From IMG/VR virus record IMGVR_UViG_3300047472_000102, positions 1 through 64,000 of that record: a stretch of DNA of 64,000 nt; one strand, written 5' to 3'. The DNA is from a virus. The notes under the pieces are model-generated. The model had not been told where the DNA came from and searched no databases. It was given only the letters and a program-made list of their open reading frames with translations. Made by a program: the position numbers and the translations under genes. Below are positions 39,849 to 47,986 of the stretch, one piece after another; positions within the stretch are counted from its first letter, which is position 1; each line of letters starts with the position of its first letter.

Positions 39849-40076
39849 ATGCTGAAGAAGTTCATTCGGTGGCTCCAGAGTGGAGATACCAAGTCCGATC
39901 GTTACCGTCAGGGCTACGACGAGATGCAGAGACTAATCAACACACTGCCAGAAAAGATAGCTGTAAACACGATGATGAAAGTCTCTCGTGATTACGCCAA
40001 TCCCTATGATGCAGGGATGCTCGATTGCTGGAATGAGCATGTAGCTCGTCAGAAGCCTCAGAGAAAATCCAAATGA
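39849..40076 (+). CDS. Hypothetical protein, 75 aa
   Basis: ATG 39849 with GGAG upstream, directly after a terminator. Basic helical protein (LKKFIRWLQSGDTKSDRYRQ, VNTMMKVSRDYANPYDAGML). Stop overlaps the next start (ATGA). Confidence 0.6.
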   Translation: MLKKFIRWLQSGDTKSDRYRQGYDEMQRLINTLPEKIAVNTMMKVSRDYANPYDAGMLDCWNEHVARQKPQRKSK

Positions 40077-40258
40077 AGATGTCACGCACCATTACACTCA
40101 ATGATGATGACATATTCAGAGCAGTTAAAAACTTTATCACCGATCATGTTGACGGAGTTAATGCCACTGAAGTCTGCAATTATCGCATTCGTTTTGAAGG
40201 CAATAATGATCAGAACAAACCAATCATCTACGTTGAACTTGAGGATAAGAGCATATGA
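40073..40258 (+). CDS. Hypothetical protein, 61 aa
   Basis: ATG 40073. DDDIFRAVKNFITDHVDGVN then RIRFEGNNDQNKPIIYVELE: alpha-beta layout like small adaptor proteins. Overlaps neighbours on both sides (ATGA each). Function unknown. Confidence 0.6.
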   Translation: MKMSRTITLNDDDIFRAVKNFITDHVDGVNATEVCNYRIRFEGNNDQNKPIIYVELEDKSI

Positions 40259-40650
40259 AATTTGATTATCAAAATGCTATTTTCGTCTTTGGTTCCAACG
40301 AAGCTGGATACCATGGAGCAGGTGCAGCCAAGTTCGCACTCATGCATAAAGGTGCAATAATGCGTAAGGGAATTGGGCATCATGGACAATCATATGCCCT
40401 ACCGACAAAAGACCATCAGATCAGGACTTTGCCTATCGATAAGGTCAAAGCCTATATCCACAATTTTCGATGCTATGCAGAGATTTATCCTCATCTCCAA
40501 TTCCAGGTCACATGCGTAGGCTGTGGCCTTGCAGGCTTTGAGCATCAACAGATTGCTCCTCTTTTCTTTGGTTCGCCTGATAACTGCTGGTTCGATACAG
40601 CATGGCAACCATGGCTTGGTGAAACTCATCAATATTGGGGGCACAAATGA
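40255..40650 (+). CDS. Macro-like domain protein (ADP-ribose-type ligand)
   Basis: 131 aa. IFVFGSNEAGYHGAGAAKFA resembles the macrodomain ligand loop (fxGxNxxGxxGxGxAxxA), with GQSYALPTKD, VGCGLAGFEHQQIAPLF (GxAGF, second loop) and a C-terminal Trp-rich end. Phage homologues are usually described as macro-like or A1S_2505-type proteins. Macrodomains bind or hydrolyse ADP-ribose and derivatives. With the NADAR and SLOG genes this suggests handling of NAD-derived signals. Ligand not proven. Confidence 0.75.
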   Translation: MKFDYQNAIFVFGSNEAGYHGAGAAKFALMHKGAIMRKGIGHHGQSYALPTKDHQIRTLPIDKVKAYIHNFRCYAEIYPHLQFQVTCVGCGLAGFEHQQIAPLFFGSPDNCWFDTAWQPWLGETHQYWGHK

Positions 40651-40964
40651 AAGACTACGATTCAGCCAAATATGCAGACTTGGAAGAGTCTGCATTAAAA
40701 GCACTAACCGAAACCAAAACAGCAAAAGACCTTCAGGTCATGATGCTTGAGGAAGAACTCAACAAACCACTATCTGGAGGTGTCCATGTTACCACAGCTA
40801 ATGGATACTCTCTTGGTATTAGCTCGGATGATAGGCTTGTCTATTTTCCTTCTAATAAAAGAACAAAAGCAACCCAAGTTGACGTGGGACCAGCGACCAA
40901 GAAAAACATTTCCACGCTTATATACGCTCTTGAGAGACTACAAATTCACGCGTCAGATAATTGA
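40647..40964 (+). CDS. Hypothetical protein, 105 aa
   Basis: ATG 40647 overlaps the macro-like stop. N-terminal helix (YADLEESALKALTETKTAKD), then a beta segment (GGVHVTTANGYSLGISSDDR) and a helical end (ISTLIYALERLQIHA). Lies immediately upstream of the polymerase subunit. Function unknown. Confidence 0.65.
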   Translation: MKDYDSAKYADLEESALKALTETKTAKDLQVMMLEEELNKPLSGGVHVTTANGYSLGISSDDRLVYFPSNKRTKATQVDVGPATKKNISTLIYALERLQIHASDN

Positions 40965-40995
40965 TGTAACCCCTGAACCAGTGGAGGAAAAGCCC

Positions 40996-41808
40996 GTGGA
41001 CCTTATGCCTATGCAAATCGAAATGGAAAAGCTTTTCCATAAGAATCAATTACATGATCGCATCCGTCGAGAGTTTACTGAGAGTAATATCAATTTCCGT
41101 GCAGCATTTGACGAAGCTAGTATTCCCCATGAGTTCGGCTATGACCTCATGGTTCAGATGGTTTTGCATAAGAGAGCAAACCTACCCACTTTAGTGGGTA
41201 TCCTGCGAAAGCATTTTGGAGGGGATCTCCAGAAGACAGCAGACATGATCCTGGAAGCAGCCAAGGCTGATGTCATGGATTGGAGTAACCCACTAGAGGT
41301 ATTCATCGTCCGCTTCGATATTACCGAAGATGTCAAGGACGAAATTGATACTTACCAATATCCACTGCCTTTAATCGTTGAACCAAAGGAAGTGAGGAAT
41401 AATATGGATAATGGTTATTACACCTCCAAAGGATCGGTTATTCTGCGTAATAATCACCATGAGGATGATGTCTGTCTGGACTACCTCAATCGAGCCAATA
41501 AGGTGAAGCTGAGGGTCAACTCAGACACAGTAGCATTCATCCATAACGAATGGGCCAATCTCGATAAGCCTAAGCCCGGTGAAGATCGACAAGACTTCCT
41601 GAAGCGTAAGAAGGCATTCGAGAAATATGATCGTACTGCCAAAGAGGTATTCCAGCATTTGGATACCACTGGCGGTGAATTCTATTTGACCCATAAATAT
41701 GACAAGCGTGGTCGTGTCTATTGCCAAGGTTATCATACCACTTACCAAGGCAATGACTGGAACAAGGCAACCATCGAGTTTGCTCATGGAGAGCCATTGG
41801 AGGATTAA
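40996..41808 (+). CDS. RNA polymerase II, small subunit (N4 gp15-like; N-terminal part of a T7-type RNAP)
   Basis: 270 aa from GTG 40996, chosen because GGAGG lies eight bases upstream and the length equals N4 gp15 (about 269 aa); ATG 41005 is an alternative. The C-terminus carries the single-subunit RNAP TxxGR-type motif HKYDKRGRVYCQGYHTTYQG and NDWNKATIEFAHGEP, which match the T7 segment before motif A. The chain ends there. The rest of the polymerase is in the gene at 43712. In N4 the two proteins form a heterodimer that transcribes middle genes. Confidence 0.9.
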   Translation: MDLMPMQIEMEKLFHKNQLHDRIRREFTESNINFRAAFDEASIPHEFGYDLMVQMVLHKRANLPTLVGILRKHFGGDLQKTADMILEAAKADVMDWSNPLEVFIVRFDITEDVKDEIDTYQYPLPLIVEPKEVRNNMDNGYYTSKGSVILRNNHHEDDVCLDYLNRANKVKLRVNSDTVAFIHNEWANLDKPKPGEDRQDFLKRKKAFEKYDRTAKEVFQHLDTTGGEFYLTHKYDKRGRVYCQGYHTTYQGNDWNKATIEFAHGEPLED

Positions 41809-42090
41809 ATGGGATTACCAGCGACAGTATATAAAAGACCTCATGGTCAGCAAATTGAAATTACAATGAGTAATATCACTCCTGAAGATGAGGAATGGTA
41901 TAGGTTAAATAATATAAAGGTAGGCTTCGAGGAAATAACACCAGAACAGTTAGTAATCTATGCTGAATATGGTGAAACCGATGGGGAGCCAGATGAGATA
42001 AATTATCTGGTTCCCTCTGGTGAACAATGCATTATAAGCATGTCCAAAATCAGAACCAAAATAGAGGGAATTATTAATGCCAATAAGTAA
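41809..42090 (+). CDS. Hypothetical protein between RNAP subunit genes, 93 aa
   Basis: ATG 41809 follows the stop of the small RNAP subunit directly. Acidic with alternating strands (QQIEITMSNITPEDEEWYRL, EITPEQLVIYAEYGETDG). No family recognised. Confidence 0.6.
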   Translation: MGLPATVYKRPHGQQIEITMSNITPEDEEWYRLNNIKVGFEEITPEQLVIYAEYGETDGEPDEINYLVPSGEQCIISMSKIRTKIEGIINANK

Positions 42091-42355
42091 CTCTATTAAT
42101 AGCACCTCAAACGATAATGAGATGCATCCCCAAAAGACCCATATGCCTCATACCAAGGGTTCTTGGTTGAGGTACAACATCGAAGATGGTGAAGTAGAGT
42201 TCTGGTATGACGGAAAGCTTGAGTACGCTTTCCAAGGATCAATTACACAAGATAATCGAATCGATGGATCATTGGTAATAGCATTTATCAACGATGCTAT
42301 TGCCATTGGTAAACGTATTCGATCCAGAGAAATCAAGGATTTGCTCAATGGCTAA
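42077..42355 (+). CDS. Hypothetical protein, 92 aa
   Basis: ATG 42077 with GAGGG upstream, overlapping the previous gene. After a polar start: KGSWLRYNIEDGEVEFWYDG and IAFINDAIAIGKRIRSREIK. Unknown function. Confidence 0.6.
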   Translation: MPISNSINSTSNDNEMHPQKTHMPHTKGSWLRYNIEDGEVEFWYDGKLEYAFQGSITQDNRIDGSLVIAFINDAIAIGKRIRSREIKDLLNG

Positions 42356-42794
42356 GTTTCAGAAAGGTGATGTAGTTACTTGCAATTATAGTGGATACCA
42401 GATGTATGGAATTGGTTCGAAAGCTATAGTATTAGATGTGGTAATAAGTTCAAATGGTAATGAACTTATTACTCTCAAAAATGATCTTACGGAATATGGT
42501 AGCACAGACTACCTTGCTCGTAATTTCTCACTTGTTCATCGCTCCAAAAAGAAGGAAGAACCTATGGCTAATTACAATCAGAAGACTTTCTACTTCGCTA
42601 TGCGTCGTACTGAATCAGATCAGTTGGAGTTCTTCCAATCTACTCGTACACCTCTACGTGAGCAGAAAAGTCAGGCTATCCAGGATGCTAAGCAGTCAAT
42701 GCAGGAAGGGGAGGAATGGATGGTCCTTCAAGCTGTAGCCATGCTAAAGCACGAAGAGCCTAAGCCTCCTATTATTATCACTGAATATAGGTGA
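42348..42794 (+). CDS. Hypothetical protein with KOW/SH3-like start, 148 aa
   Basis: ATG 42348 overlaps the previous stop region. Residues 1-50 look like a small SH3/KOW-type barrel (FQKGDVVTCNYSGYQMYGIG, SKAIVLDVV). Residues about 73-148 form a second unit starting MANYNQKTFYFAMRRTESDQ; an internal ATG at 42564 could also start this part alone. Function unknown. Confidence 0.6.
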   Translation: MAKFQKGDVVTCNYSGYQMYGIGSKAIVLDVVISSNGNELITLKNDLTEYGSTDYLARNFSLVHRSKKKEEPMANYNQKTFYFAMRRTESDQLEFFQSTRTPLREQKSQAIQDAKQSMQEGEEWMVLQAVAMLKHEEPKPPIIITEYR

Positions 42795-42799
42795 TAATA

Positions 42800-43054
42800 A
42801 TGGAAAAAGAACAAACCCTTATAGGAATGGATATTATCTTACGAGCTACAGCTGAAATGAAGAATGACTTCCTTGGTTCAGCCTACGGCATACAGAGGCA
42901 AGGAGACTATCGAGACACGCTAGCCTTGCCTTATCTGAACCAAGAGCAAAAACGCTCCAGTAAGCCTGTACGTGTCAAACCAAGCTCATCCAAACGAGAA
43001 CGTATCCTAGCTCGTAGAGCCAAGGATAAAATCAATCGAAAGCGAGGACGATAA
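42800..43054 (+). CDS. Hypothetical basic-tailed protein, 84 aa
   Basis: ATG 42800 with AGGTG upstream. Helical N-terminus, then a strongly basic tail (SSSKRERILARRAKDKINRK) that could bind nucleic acid. Stop/start overlap TAATG with the next gene. Confidence 0.6.
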   Translation: MEKEQTLIGMDIILRATAEMKNDFLGSAYGIQRQGDYRDTLALPYLNQEQKRSSKPVRVKPSSSKRERILARRAKDKINRKRGR

Positions 43055-43305
43055 TGTACCTACGTCATATAAACGTTATTGGTGATAATGAAACTATTAC
43101 CAGTGGTACTGTGGAATTTATAAATGAGGAACATTTCAATAGTTGGTGGCATAGTCTGTCATCTGCTGTTTTCAATAACGATCCTATTCGCATCAATTAT
43201 ACTGATGACAGAACGATCTTTATTAGACCAGATCGATTCAGCGTTCTGAGATTTCATCATTATGTAGAGCTAAGCGAAGCTGACAAACCCAAGCAAAGGA
43301 GTTGA
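43054..43305 (+). CDS. Hypothetical protein, 83 aa
   Basis: ATG 43054. Beta-rich: YLRHINVIGDNETITSGTVE, INYTDDRTIFIRPDRFSVLR. No family recognised. Confidence 0.55.
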   Translation: MYLRHINVIGDNETITSGTVEFINEEHFNSWWHSLSSAVFNNDPIRINYTDDRTIFIRPDRFSVLRFHHYVELSEADKPKQRS

Positions 43306-43308
43306 TAT

Positions 43309-43524
43309 ATGGCTGAATATCGATCAGCAGATACACGCATTGGCACTGATTGCATCGACCATGATTTGGTCTATACGGTCTTCTACATTCATGACGATGA
43401 GGGAATGAAGAAGGTTGAAACCGTTGCCAACGATCACGAAGATGCCATGAGTCAATTTATGACCAAGGGCGATGTACGTATCGTCATTAAGGGACACGTC
43501 GATGAGCCACTCTGGATCGGATAA
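43309..43524 (+). CDS. Hypothetical protein, 71 aa
   Basis: ATG 43309 with AAAGGAG upstream. VYTVFYIHDDEGMKKVETVA and a helix (HEDAMSQFMTKGDVR), i.e. a beta-beta-alpha fold. Overlaps the next gene by 23 bases. Confidence 0.55.
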   Translation: MAEYRSADTRIGTDCIDHDLVYTVFYIHDDEGMKKVETVANDHEDAMSQFMTKGDVRIVIKGHVDEPLWIG

Positions 43525-43693
43525 AATCTTCAAATCATCTGTACTCATGCGTCGAATAAAGAAATTCGAAGAAGCAGCAATTGAGCTTTCATGGAAAGGC
43601 TCTCGACATCCGGATGACCATAAAGACATCGAGAAGGAATATAACAGGGCCAGAAAGGCCCTGATTTCTTATGTGCTTGAACATATACTATGA
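43502..43693 (+). CDS. Hypothetical helical protein, 63 aa
   Basis: ATG 43502 within the end of the previous gene. Basic helices (LMRRIKKFEEAAIELSWKGS, IEKEYNRARKALISYVLEHI). Last gene before the large RNAP subunit. Confidence 0.5.
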   Translation: MSHSGSDKIFKSSVLMRRIKKFEEAAIELSWKGSRHPDDHKDIEKEYNRARKALISYVLEHIL

Positions 43694-43711
43694 ACCAAAG
43701 AGGATGAACCT

Positions 43712-44917
43712 ATGCAAACATTCACCGCAAAGCAGTATCTCCAAATCGACATTGCAAACAATTTTGGCAATGACAAGGAAGACTGGGATGTGCGTCTTGC
43801 TTGGTTCGAAGAGAACGAGCGTAGATTAGAATCACTAATCAAAGAGGCAGCAGAACCTGCAATGTATGAAGCAGGTGTAAGGGCATATCGATCTGCAATG
43901 AAGGGTAATGTAAATCATTACCCTATTTCTTTGGATGCAACATCCTCAGGAATTCAGATTCTCTCCTGCCTCACTGGTGATCGCAAGGGTGCCGAACTCT
44001 GCAATGTAGTAGACGTAGGTAGGCGTATGGATGCTTACACAACGATGTATCAGCAGATGGCAGAGAAGATTGGTGAGTCCACCAAGATCGACCGTAAGGA
44101 CGTTAAAAAGGCAGTTATGACTTCCTTCTATGGTTCCGAGGCTGTACCGAAGCGTGTCTTTGGAGAAGGTGCCCTATTGGCTACCTTCGAAGAAACCATG
44201 GAAGAAGGTGCACCTGGAGCATGGGAACTTAACAAGGCCATGCTCGATATCTGGGACCCAAATGCAACAAAATACTCATGGGTTATGCCTGATAATTTTC
44301 ATGTACATATCAAGGTCATGACCTCTGAAACTGGCATTGTTCATTTCCTGAACAAGCCCTATGAAATCACATACACAATCAATGCTTCACTTGAGAAGGG
44401 ACGTTCTCTTGGAGCCAATTCAACCCATTCCATTGACGGCATGATTGTTAGAGAAATGGGTCTACGTTGTAACTATGATCCAGAGCAGATTAGTAAGATT
44501 AATGCTTTGCTTGATCCCAAGCTAAGATTTCTTCCTACGGCTCCTACTTCAAAGGAAGACGAACTTGTCAAAATTCTATGGGATCATTATCTGGATTCTG
44601 GCTTTCTTAGTGCCCGCATCCTCAGCTATCTCAGCCATACGAACATCGGATTGGTTGACCGAACCGTCATCTTCGATCTGGTCATGTCACTACCAAAGAA
44701 ACCTTTCCAGATTATATCTGTGCACGACTGCTTCAGGTGTCTTCCAAACTATGGAAACGATTTGCGTAGGCAATACAATCTATTACTGGCACATATCGCA
44801 AAGTCCAATCTGCTTTCGTTCCTACTCTCTCAAATCACTGGACGACTACTTACAATAGGTAAGTTGGACCCTGATTTGTGGAAGGATGTAATCCACGCGA
44901 ATTACGCGTTAAGCTAA
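43712..44917 (+). CDS. RNA polymerase II, large subunit (N4 gp16-like; catalytic part of a T7-type RNAP)
   Basis: 401 aa (N4 gp16 is about 404). Contains the catalytic centre: motif A ISLDATSSGIQILSCLTGD (Asp75), motif B DRKDVKKAVMTSFYGSE (Arg128, Lys132, Tyr140, same internal spacing as T7 Arg627, Lys631, Tyr639) and motif C IISVHDCFRCLPNYG (His338-Asp339). The first 60 residues align with the region just before motif A. It needs the N-terminal subunit at 40996-41808 for a complete enzyme. Ribosome site AGAGGA before ATG. Confidence 0.93.
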   Translation: MQTFTAKQYLQIDIANNFGNDKEDWDVRLAWFEENERRLESLIKEAAEPAMYEAGVRAYRSAMKGNVNHYPISLDATSSGIQILSCLTGDRKGAELCNVVDVGRRMDAYTTMYQQMAEKIGESTKIDRKDVKKAVMTSFYGSEAVPKRVFGEGALLATFEETMEEGAPGAWELNKAMLDIWDPNATKYSWVMPDNFHVHIKVMTSETGIVHFLNKPYEITYTINASLEKGRSLGANSTHSIDGMIVREMGLRCNYDPEQISKINALLDPKLRFLPTAPTSKEDELVKILWDHYLDSGFLSARILSYLSHTNIGLVDRTVIFDLVMSLPKKPFQIISVHDCFRCLPNYGNDLRRQYNLLLAHIAKSNLLSFLLSQITGRLLTIGKLDPDLWKDVIHANYALS

Positions 44918-44922
44918 TAAAA

Positions 44923-44948
44923 TAACTCCCTGAGAAATCAGGGAGTTA
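44923..44948 (+). terminator. Hairpin after the RNAP II gene
   Basis: TAACTCCCTGA/TCAGGGAGTTA, 11 bp with GAAA loop. The following bases (TAAAATTTACT) are A/T-rich but have no clean T-run. Probably a terminator of modest strength or a 3'-end stabiliser. The remaining gap to 45061 is non-coding and AT-rich, with a possible -10 (TATATTATATT near 44975). Confidence 0.65.
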
Positions 44949-45061
44949 TAAAATTTACTACCGATAGTGCTAGATATATTATATTCTTAGACTAAGCTTT
45001 GTGATAGCTCGAATTCAATAGTAATCGGGCAAATTACATCACTAATAGCAGGATCAGTGAA

Positions 45062-45559
45062 ATGTCCATAGCAAGAGAGAACGGTCCCTTGAAGTGGAAT
45101 CTTAATAGTATCTTAGCAGTTAGCGGAGCATCCATTACGGTGGTAGCTCAGATAGTCACTTTTACTGTCCTGTGGACCAATAATAGTCGTGATGTACTAG
45201 ACCTTAATAATAAGGTTACTGATATTAATCACAGATTAGATAGTCAGGAAAATGATCGTAAAGATCGTCTAAAAGACTATACAAAAACCCTTACAGACAT
45301 GCAGGCTCAGATAGCCACCATAGTTCCAATGAGCTATAGAGTGGATCAAGCCCTTTCCCAAGCAGCAGAAAACAAAGCTGCTAATGCAGCCACTAATACT
45401 CGCATTGATAAAGTCGTTGAGTCAGTTGGAGCCAAGCTGGATAACGTACTTGATAGCGTGAACAAGCTATCAGCGAATGTAGCAGTCATAGGCTCAAAGC
45501 TTGAAGACACCGCGAAAGCTCAGAAATCCAATTTCCAGAATGTGCCGTTTCATCCATAA
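45062..45559 (+). CDS. Membrane-anchored coiled-coil protein, 165 aa
   Basis: One N-terminal transmembrane helix (AVSGASITVVAQIVTFTVLW, about residues 19-38) followed by a long coiled coil (about 48-150; DLNNKVTDINHRLDSQENDR, VVESVGAKLDNVLDSVNKL). Topology is like i-spanins or exclusion proteins, but it stands alone in the middle region with its own terminator. No family recognised. Confidence 0.7.
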   Translation: MSIARENGPLKWNLNSILAVSGASITVVAQIVTFTVLWTNNSRDVLDLNNKVTDINHRLDSQENDRKDRLKDYTKTLTDMQAQIATIVPMSYRVDQALSQAAENKAANAATNTRIDKVVESVGAKLDNVLDSVNKLSANVAVIGSKLEDTAKAQKSNFQNVPFHP

Positions 45560-45581
45560 CTTCACGTAATACTTTTTAGAT

Positions 45582-45611
45582 AAGCCCACCTATATGGTGG
45601 GCTTTTTTATT
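45582..45611 (+). terminator. Intrinsic terminator
   Basis: AAGCCCACC/GGTGGGCTT with TATAT loop followed by TTTTATT. Confidence 0.93.
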
Positions 45612-45628
45612 GAGTATAAGGATAGATC

Positions 45629-45979
45629 ATGCTTTACGAAAACCCTGATGATATCCTGTTAAGGATACAAGCTAAAATCCACATACGAGACTTGGGATTC
45701 ATTTTGAATGGTATCCCTAGCCCATGTCACATCTGGACTGGTGGAACGTCTGGAGAAGGCCGTGGAGGCGGATATGGACGTGTCTCTATCTTTGGTTCCA
45801 CGACAGCAGTGCATCTATTCATTTGGAAGCGATTCAAGGGAGCCATAAGGAAAGGCTACCAGATCGACCATATGTGCAATAATCGTCTATGCTGTAACCT
45901 ATTACATCTACAAATGGTTACACATCTCAAGAACCAGAGGCTTAGAGCCAAGAGAGCAAAGGAACTTATGTATGCCTGA
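45629..45979 (+). CDS. HNH homing endonuclease-like protein
   Basis: 116 aa. CHIWTGGTSGEGRGGGYGRV, YQIDHMCNNRLCCNLLHLQM and THLKNQRLRAKRA match the HNH_3 family of phage free-standing nucleases: the catalytic His is in QIDHMC, and Asn/His follow in the NLLHLQ segment. Such genes spread by cutting cognate sites in related phages. It is flanked by a terminator and a gene of mixed composition, in line with mobility. Confidence 0.88.
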   Translation: MLYENPDDILLRIQAKIHIRDLGFILNGIPSPCHIWTGGTSGEGRGGGYGRVSIFGSTTAVHLFIWKRFKGAIRKGYQIDHMCNNRLCCNLLHLQMVTHLKNQRLRAKRAKELMYA

Positions 45980-46295
45980 ACTAGATAAAAAAGCCTTGGC
46001 TTCCGCTGAGAAAGAACTCATCGATAGTTTGGCTGACTATGGTCAACTCCAAAATTTCAATGCTCATGCACCTGGGAGAATTGCTAGAGATATTATATCT
46101 AATTATCTCAGTGCCCTACCAGAGCAGGAGCCGGTGGCTGAAATCGTATCAGCACATGGCGACCCCGAAGCATTTGGGGAACGCGAACTTATCGCCCGAG
46201 CCGATATACAGAAATTTCCGTATGGTACAAAGCTCTTCGCCTCTTCCACCGCCCTCCAACCCGACCGTCCTGATACCGAGAAGGAGGGGAACTAA
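45972..46295 (+). CDS. Hypothetical protein, 107 aa, with GC-rich C-terminal half
   Basis: ATG 45972 overlaps the HNH gene. The C-terminal part (PEQEPVAEIVSAHGDPEAFG, ARADIQKFPYGTKLFASS) is the common EPVAxxxxxxLYAxP-type module of phage hypothetical proteins. The DNA of this half (about 46120-46290) is clearly GC-richer than its surroundings, so it was probably acquired with or next to the HNH gene. Confidence 0.65.
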   Translation: MPELDKKALASAEKELIDSLADYGQLQNFNAHAPGRIARDIISNYLSALPEQEPVAEIVSAHGDPEAFGERELIARADIQKFPYGTKLFASSTALQPDRPDTEKEGN

Positions 46296-46359
46296 ACCTA
46301 TACATAAAACGTATCAACGTTTAATATTGAATAGTCCCCACAATAGGAGAATACATATC

Positions 46360-46812
46360 ATGACCATGAAGACGTATAATATTACCTACAATAAGCAATC
46401 CAAGGAAACTCAAATTCTTGAAGCAGGTGTTGAAGTTGCTTCTGGTTTTGAGTCTCTTGGACAGGTAGAGCATGATGATTCGCTTACTGCACAGCAGATT
46501 TTCATTCAGGCTCGTCCTCTAATTCTTCAAGCCGATAGTACAGCAGATGCTTTCTCTGCAAAGATCGTTACTGCCAATAATGCAGAAACGGTTGTACTTC
46601 CTATTACTCAAGGAGAGACTCCAGTTGAAGAAACGTCTGTACCTGATCCAGAACCTGTACAAGATGCACAGACTGGAGAAGCTGCTCAAACGCAGGAACC
46701 AGCAGAACCAATGGCTACAAATGATGGTACTGCATCCACAAGTGATACGGGTACTGTAGCCTCTGAACCCTTTACACCAGCTGAAAATGTAGATACTAAT
46801 CAGCCTGCTTAA
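46360..46812 (+). CDS. Hypothetical protein with disordered acidic tail, 150 aa
   Basis: ATG 46360 with AGGAGA upstream. Residues 1-85 are a small beta-alpha domain (KTYNITYNKQSKETQILEAG, SLTAQQIFIQARPLILQA). The last 65 residues are Glu/Pro/Thr/Gln-rich and unstructured. Followed by a strong terminator. Function unknown. Confidence 0.65.
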   Translation: MTMKTYNITYNKQSKETQILEAGVEVASGFESLGQVEHDDSLTAQQIFIQARPLILQADSTADAFSAKIVTANNAETVVLPITQGETPVEETSVPDPEPVQDAQTGEAAQTQEPAEPMATNDGTASTSDTGTVASEPFTPAENVDTNQPA

Positions 46813-46843
46813 GGGGCTGGCGGACTTAGGTCTGCGGTCATAG

Positions 46844-46873
46844 AACCCTCGGAGAAATCCGAGGGTTTTTTAT
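46844..46873 (+). terminator. Intrinsic terminator before the MoxR/VWA pair
   Basis: AACCCTCGGA/TCCGAGGGTT with GAAA tetraloop followed by TTTTATT. Very strong. Confidence 0.95.
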
Positions 46874-46907
46874 TGGGTATAATCATCCACAAAAGGAAAC
46901 CTATCTA

Positions 46908-47984
46908 ATGGATGCAAGTGATATCAACCTCTATCGTGGTACTCCACGACAGGTAAAATATTGGGCACTACGTTGCCTGCAAGCTGGGCTTATTCCTATG
47001 GTTCAAGGATCACCCGGTCTGGGTAAGTCCTCTATGATCCGAGGCACGGCAAAGGAAATGAACCTCAAGCTTATTGACGATCGTATCGCTACGAATGGTC
47101 CTGAGCACTATACAGGATTGCCTGACGTATCAGGCGATAAGGCTGTTTACAAGCCTTTCGACGTGTTTCCTCTGGAAGGTGATCCTCTCCCGAAGGATGA
47201 GAACGGCAACGATATGGAAGGCTGGCTCTTTTTCCTAGATGAGTTCAATTCCGGTCTGCCTACTACCATGGTAGGTGCTTATAAGTTCCTGATGGAACGT
47301 GAAATTGCTCAGCGTAAAATCCATCCAAAGGTCTGGATTTGTGCAGCAGGCAACCGTGATGAAGATCGGGCCATTACCCAGCAATTGGGTACTGCTATTC
47401 AGCGTCGTGTAGTCTGGCTGGAAATGTACCTTGATGGTACCCAAACTGACCAATTCGATGCATTTATGCAGGATGTGGCTTTGCCACAAAACTGGAATTC
47501 TCAGGTTATTTCCTTCCTTCATTTCAAGAAGGCATACCTGAATAATTTCGATCCAAGCCATCAGGAAAAGACCTTTGCATGTCCTGCTACTTGGGAAATG
47601 GCTTCTAAGCTGGCAGACCTTGCACCTGTTGAGGTCGAGGATGGTCCATTGTATTGTGGTACCCTCGGTGCTGGCGTAGGAACTGAGTTCGTCAATTACT
47701 GCCAGTTATCCAAGAACATCCCTACGATCAAACAGGTGCTGGATAACCCTGCTTACTGCAATATCCCACAGGATATGGGTGAGCAATTCTATCTCGTCTC
47801 CACTCTGGTAGAAGCTACTAATGCTTCTAATCTCCAGGATTTTGGAGACTATGTAGAACGTCTGGGTCTGGAATTTCGTATCCTTTACTGGAGGTCTATC
47901 CAGATGCGTCAGCCTGCATTGCGTCGTGAACCAGCATTTACCAGAGCACAAGTCACCTTGGCTCGTTACCTCTTTGGAGCTTAA
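46908..47984 (+). CDS. MoxR-type AAA+ ATPase (N4 gp24-like)
   Basis: 358 aa. Walker A MVQGSPGLGKSSMIRGTA, Walker B GWLFFLDEFNSGLPTTMVGA, sensor 1 WICAAGNRDEDRAI and arginine-finger region QLGTAIQRRVVWLEM. MoxR ATPases remodel partner proteins, normally together with a VWA protein, which is encoded directly downstream. The pair is a hallmark of N4-like phages; its role in infection is unknown. Confidence 0.9.
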   Translation: MDASDINLYRGTPRQVKYWALRCLQAGLIPMVQGSPGLGKSSMIRGTAKEMNLKLIDDRIATNGPEHYTGLPDVSGDKAVYKPFDVFPLEGDPLPKDENGNDMEGWLFFLDEFNSGLPTTMVGAYKFLMEREIAQRKIHPKVWICAAGNRDEDRAITQQLGTAIQRRVVWLEMYLDGTQTDQFDAFMQDVALPQNWNSQVISFLHFKKAYLNNFDPSHQEKTFACPATWEMASKLADLAPVEVEDGPLYCGTLGAGVGTEFVNYCQLSKNIPTIKQVLDNPAYCNIPQDMGEQFYLVSTLVEATNASNLQDFGDYVERLGLEFRILYWRSIQMRQPALRREPAFTRAQVTLARYLFGA

Positions 47985-47986
47985 AT

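Noticed and set aside
40747-40995. Longer start for the small RNA polymerase subunit
   Set aside because: The extra 83 codons overlap the preceding 105-aa gene in another frame and have no family match; the GTG at 40996 has GGAGG at proper spacing and gives the N4 gp15 length.
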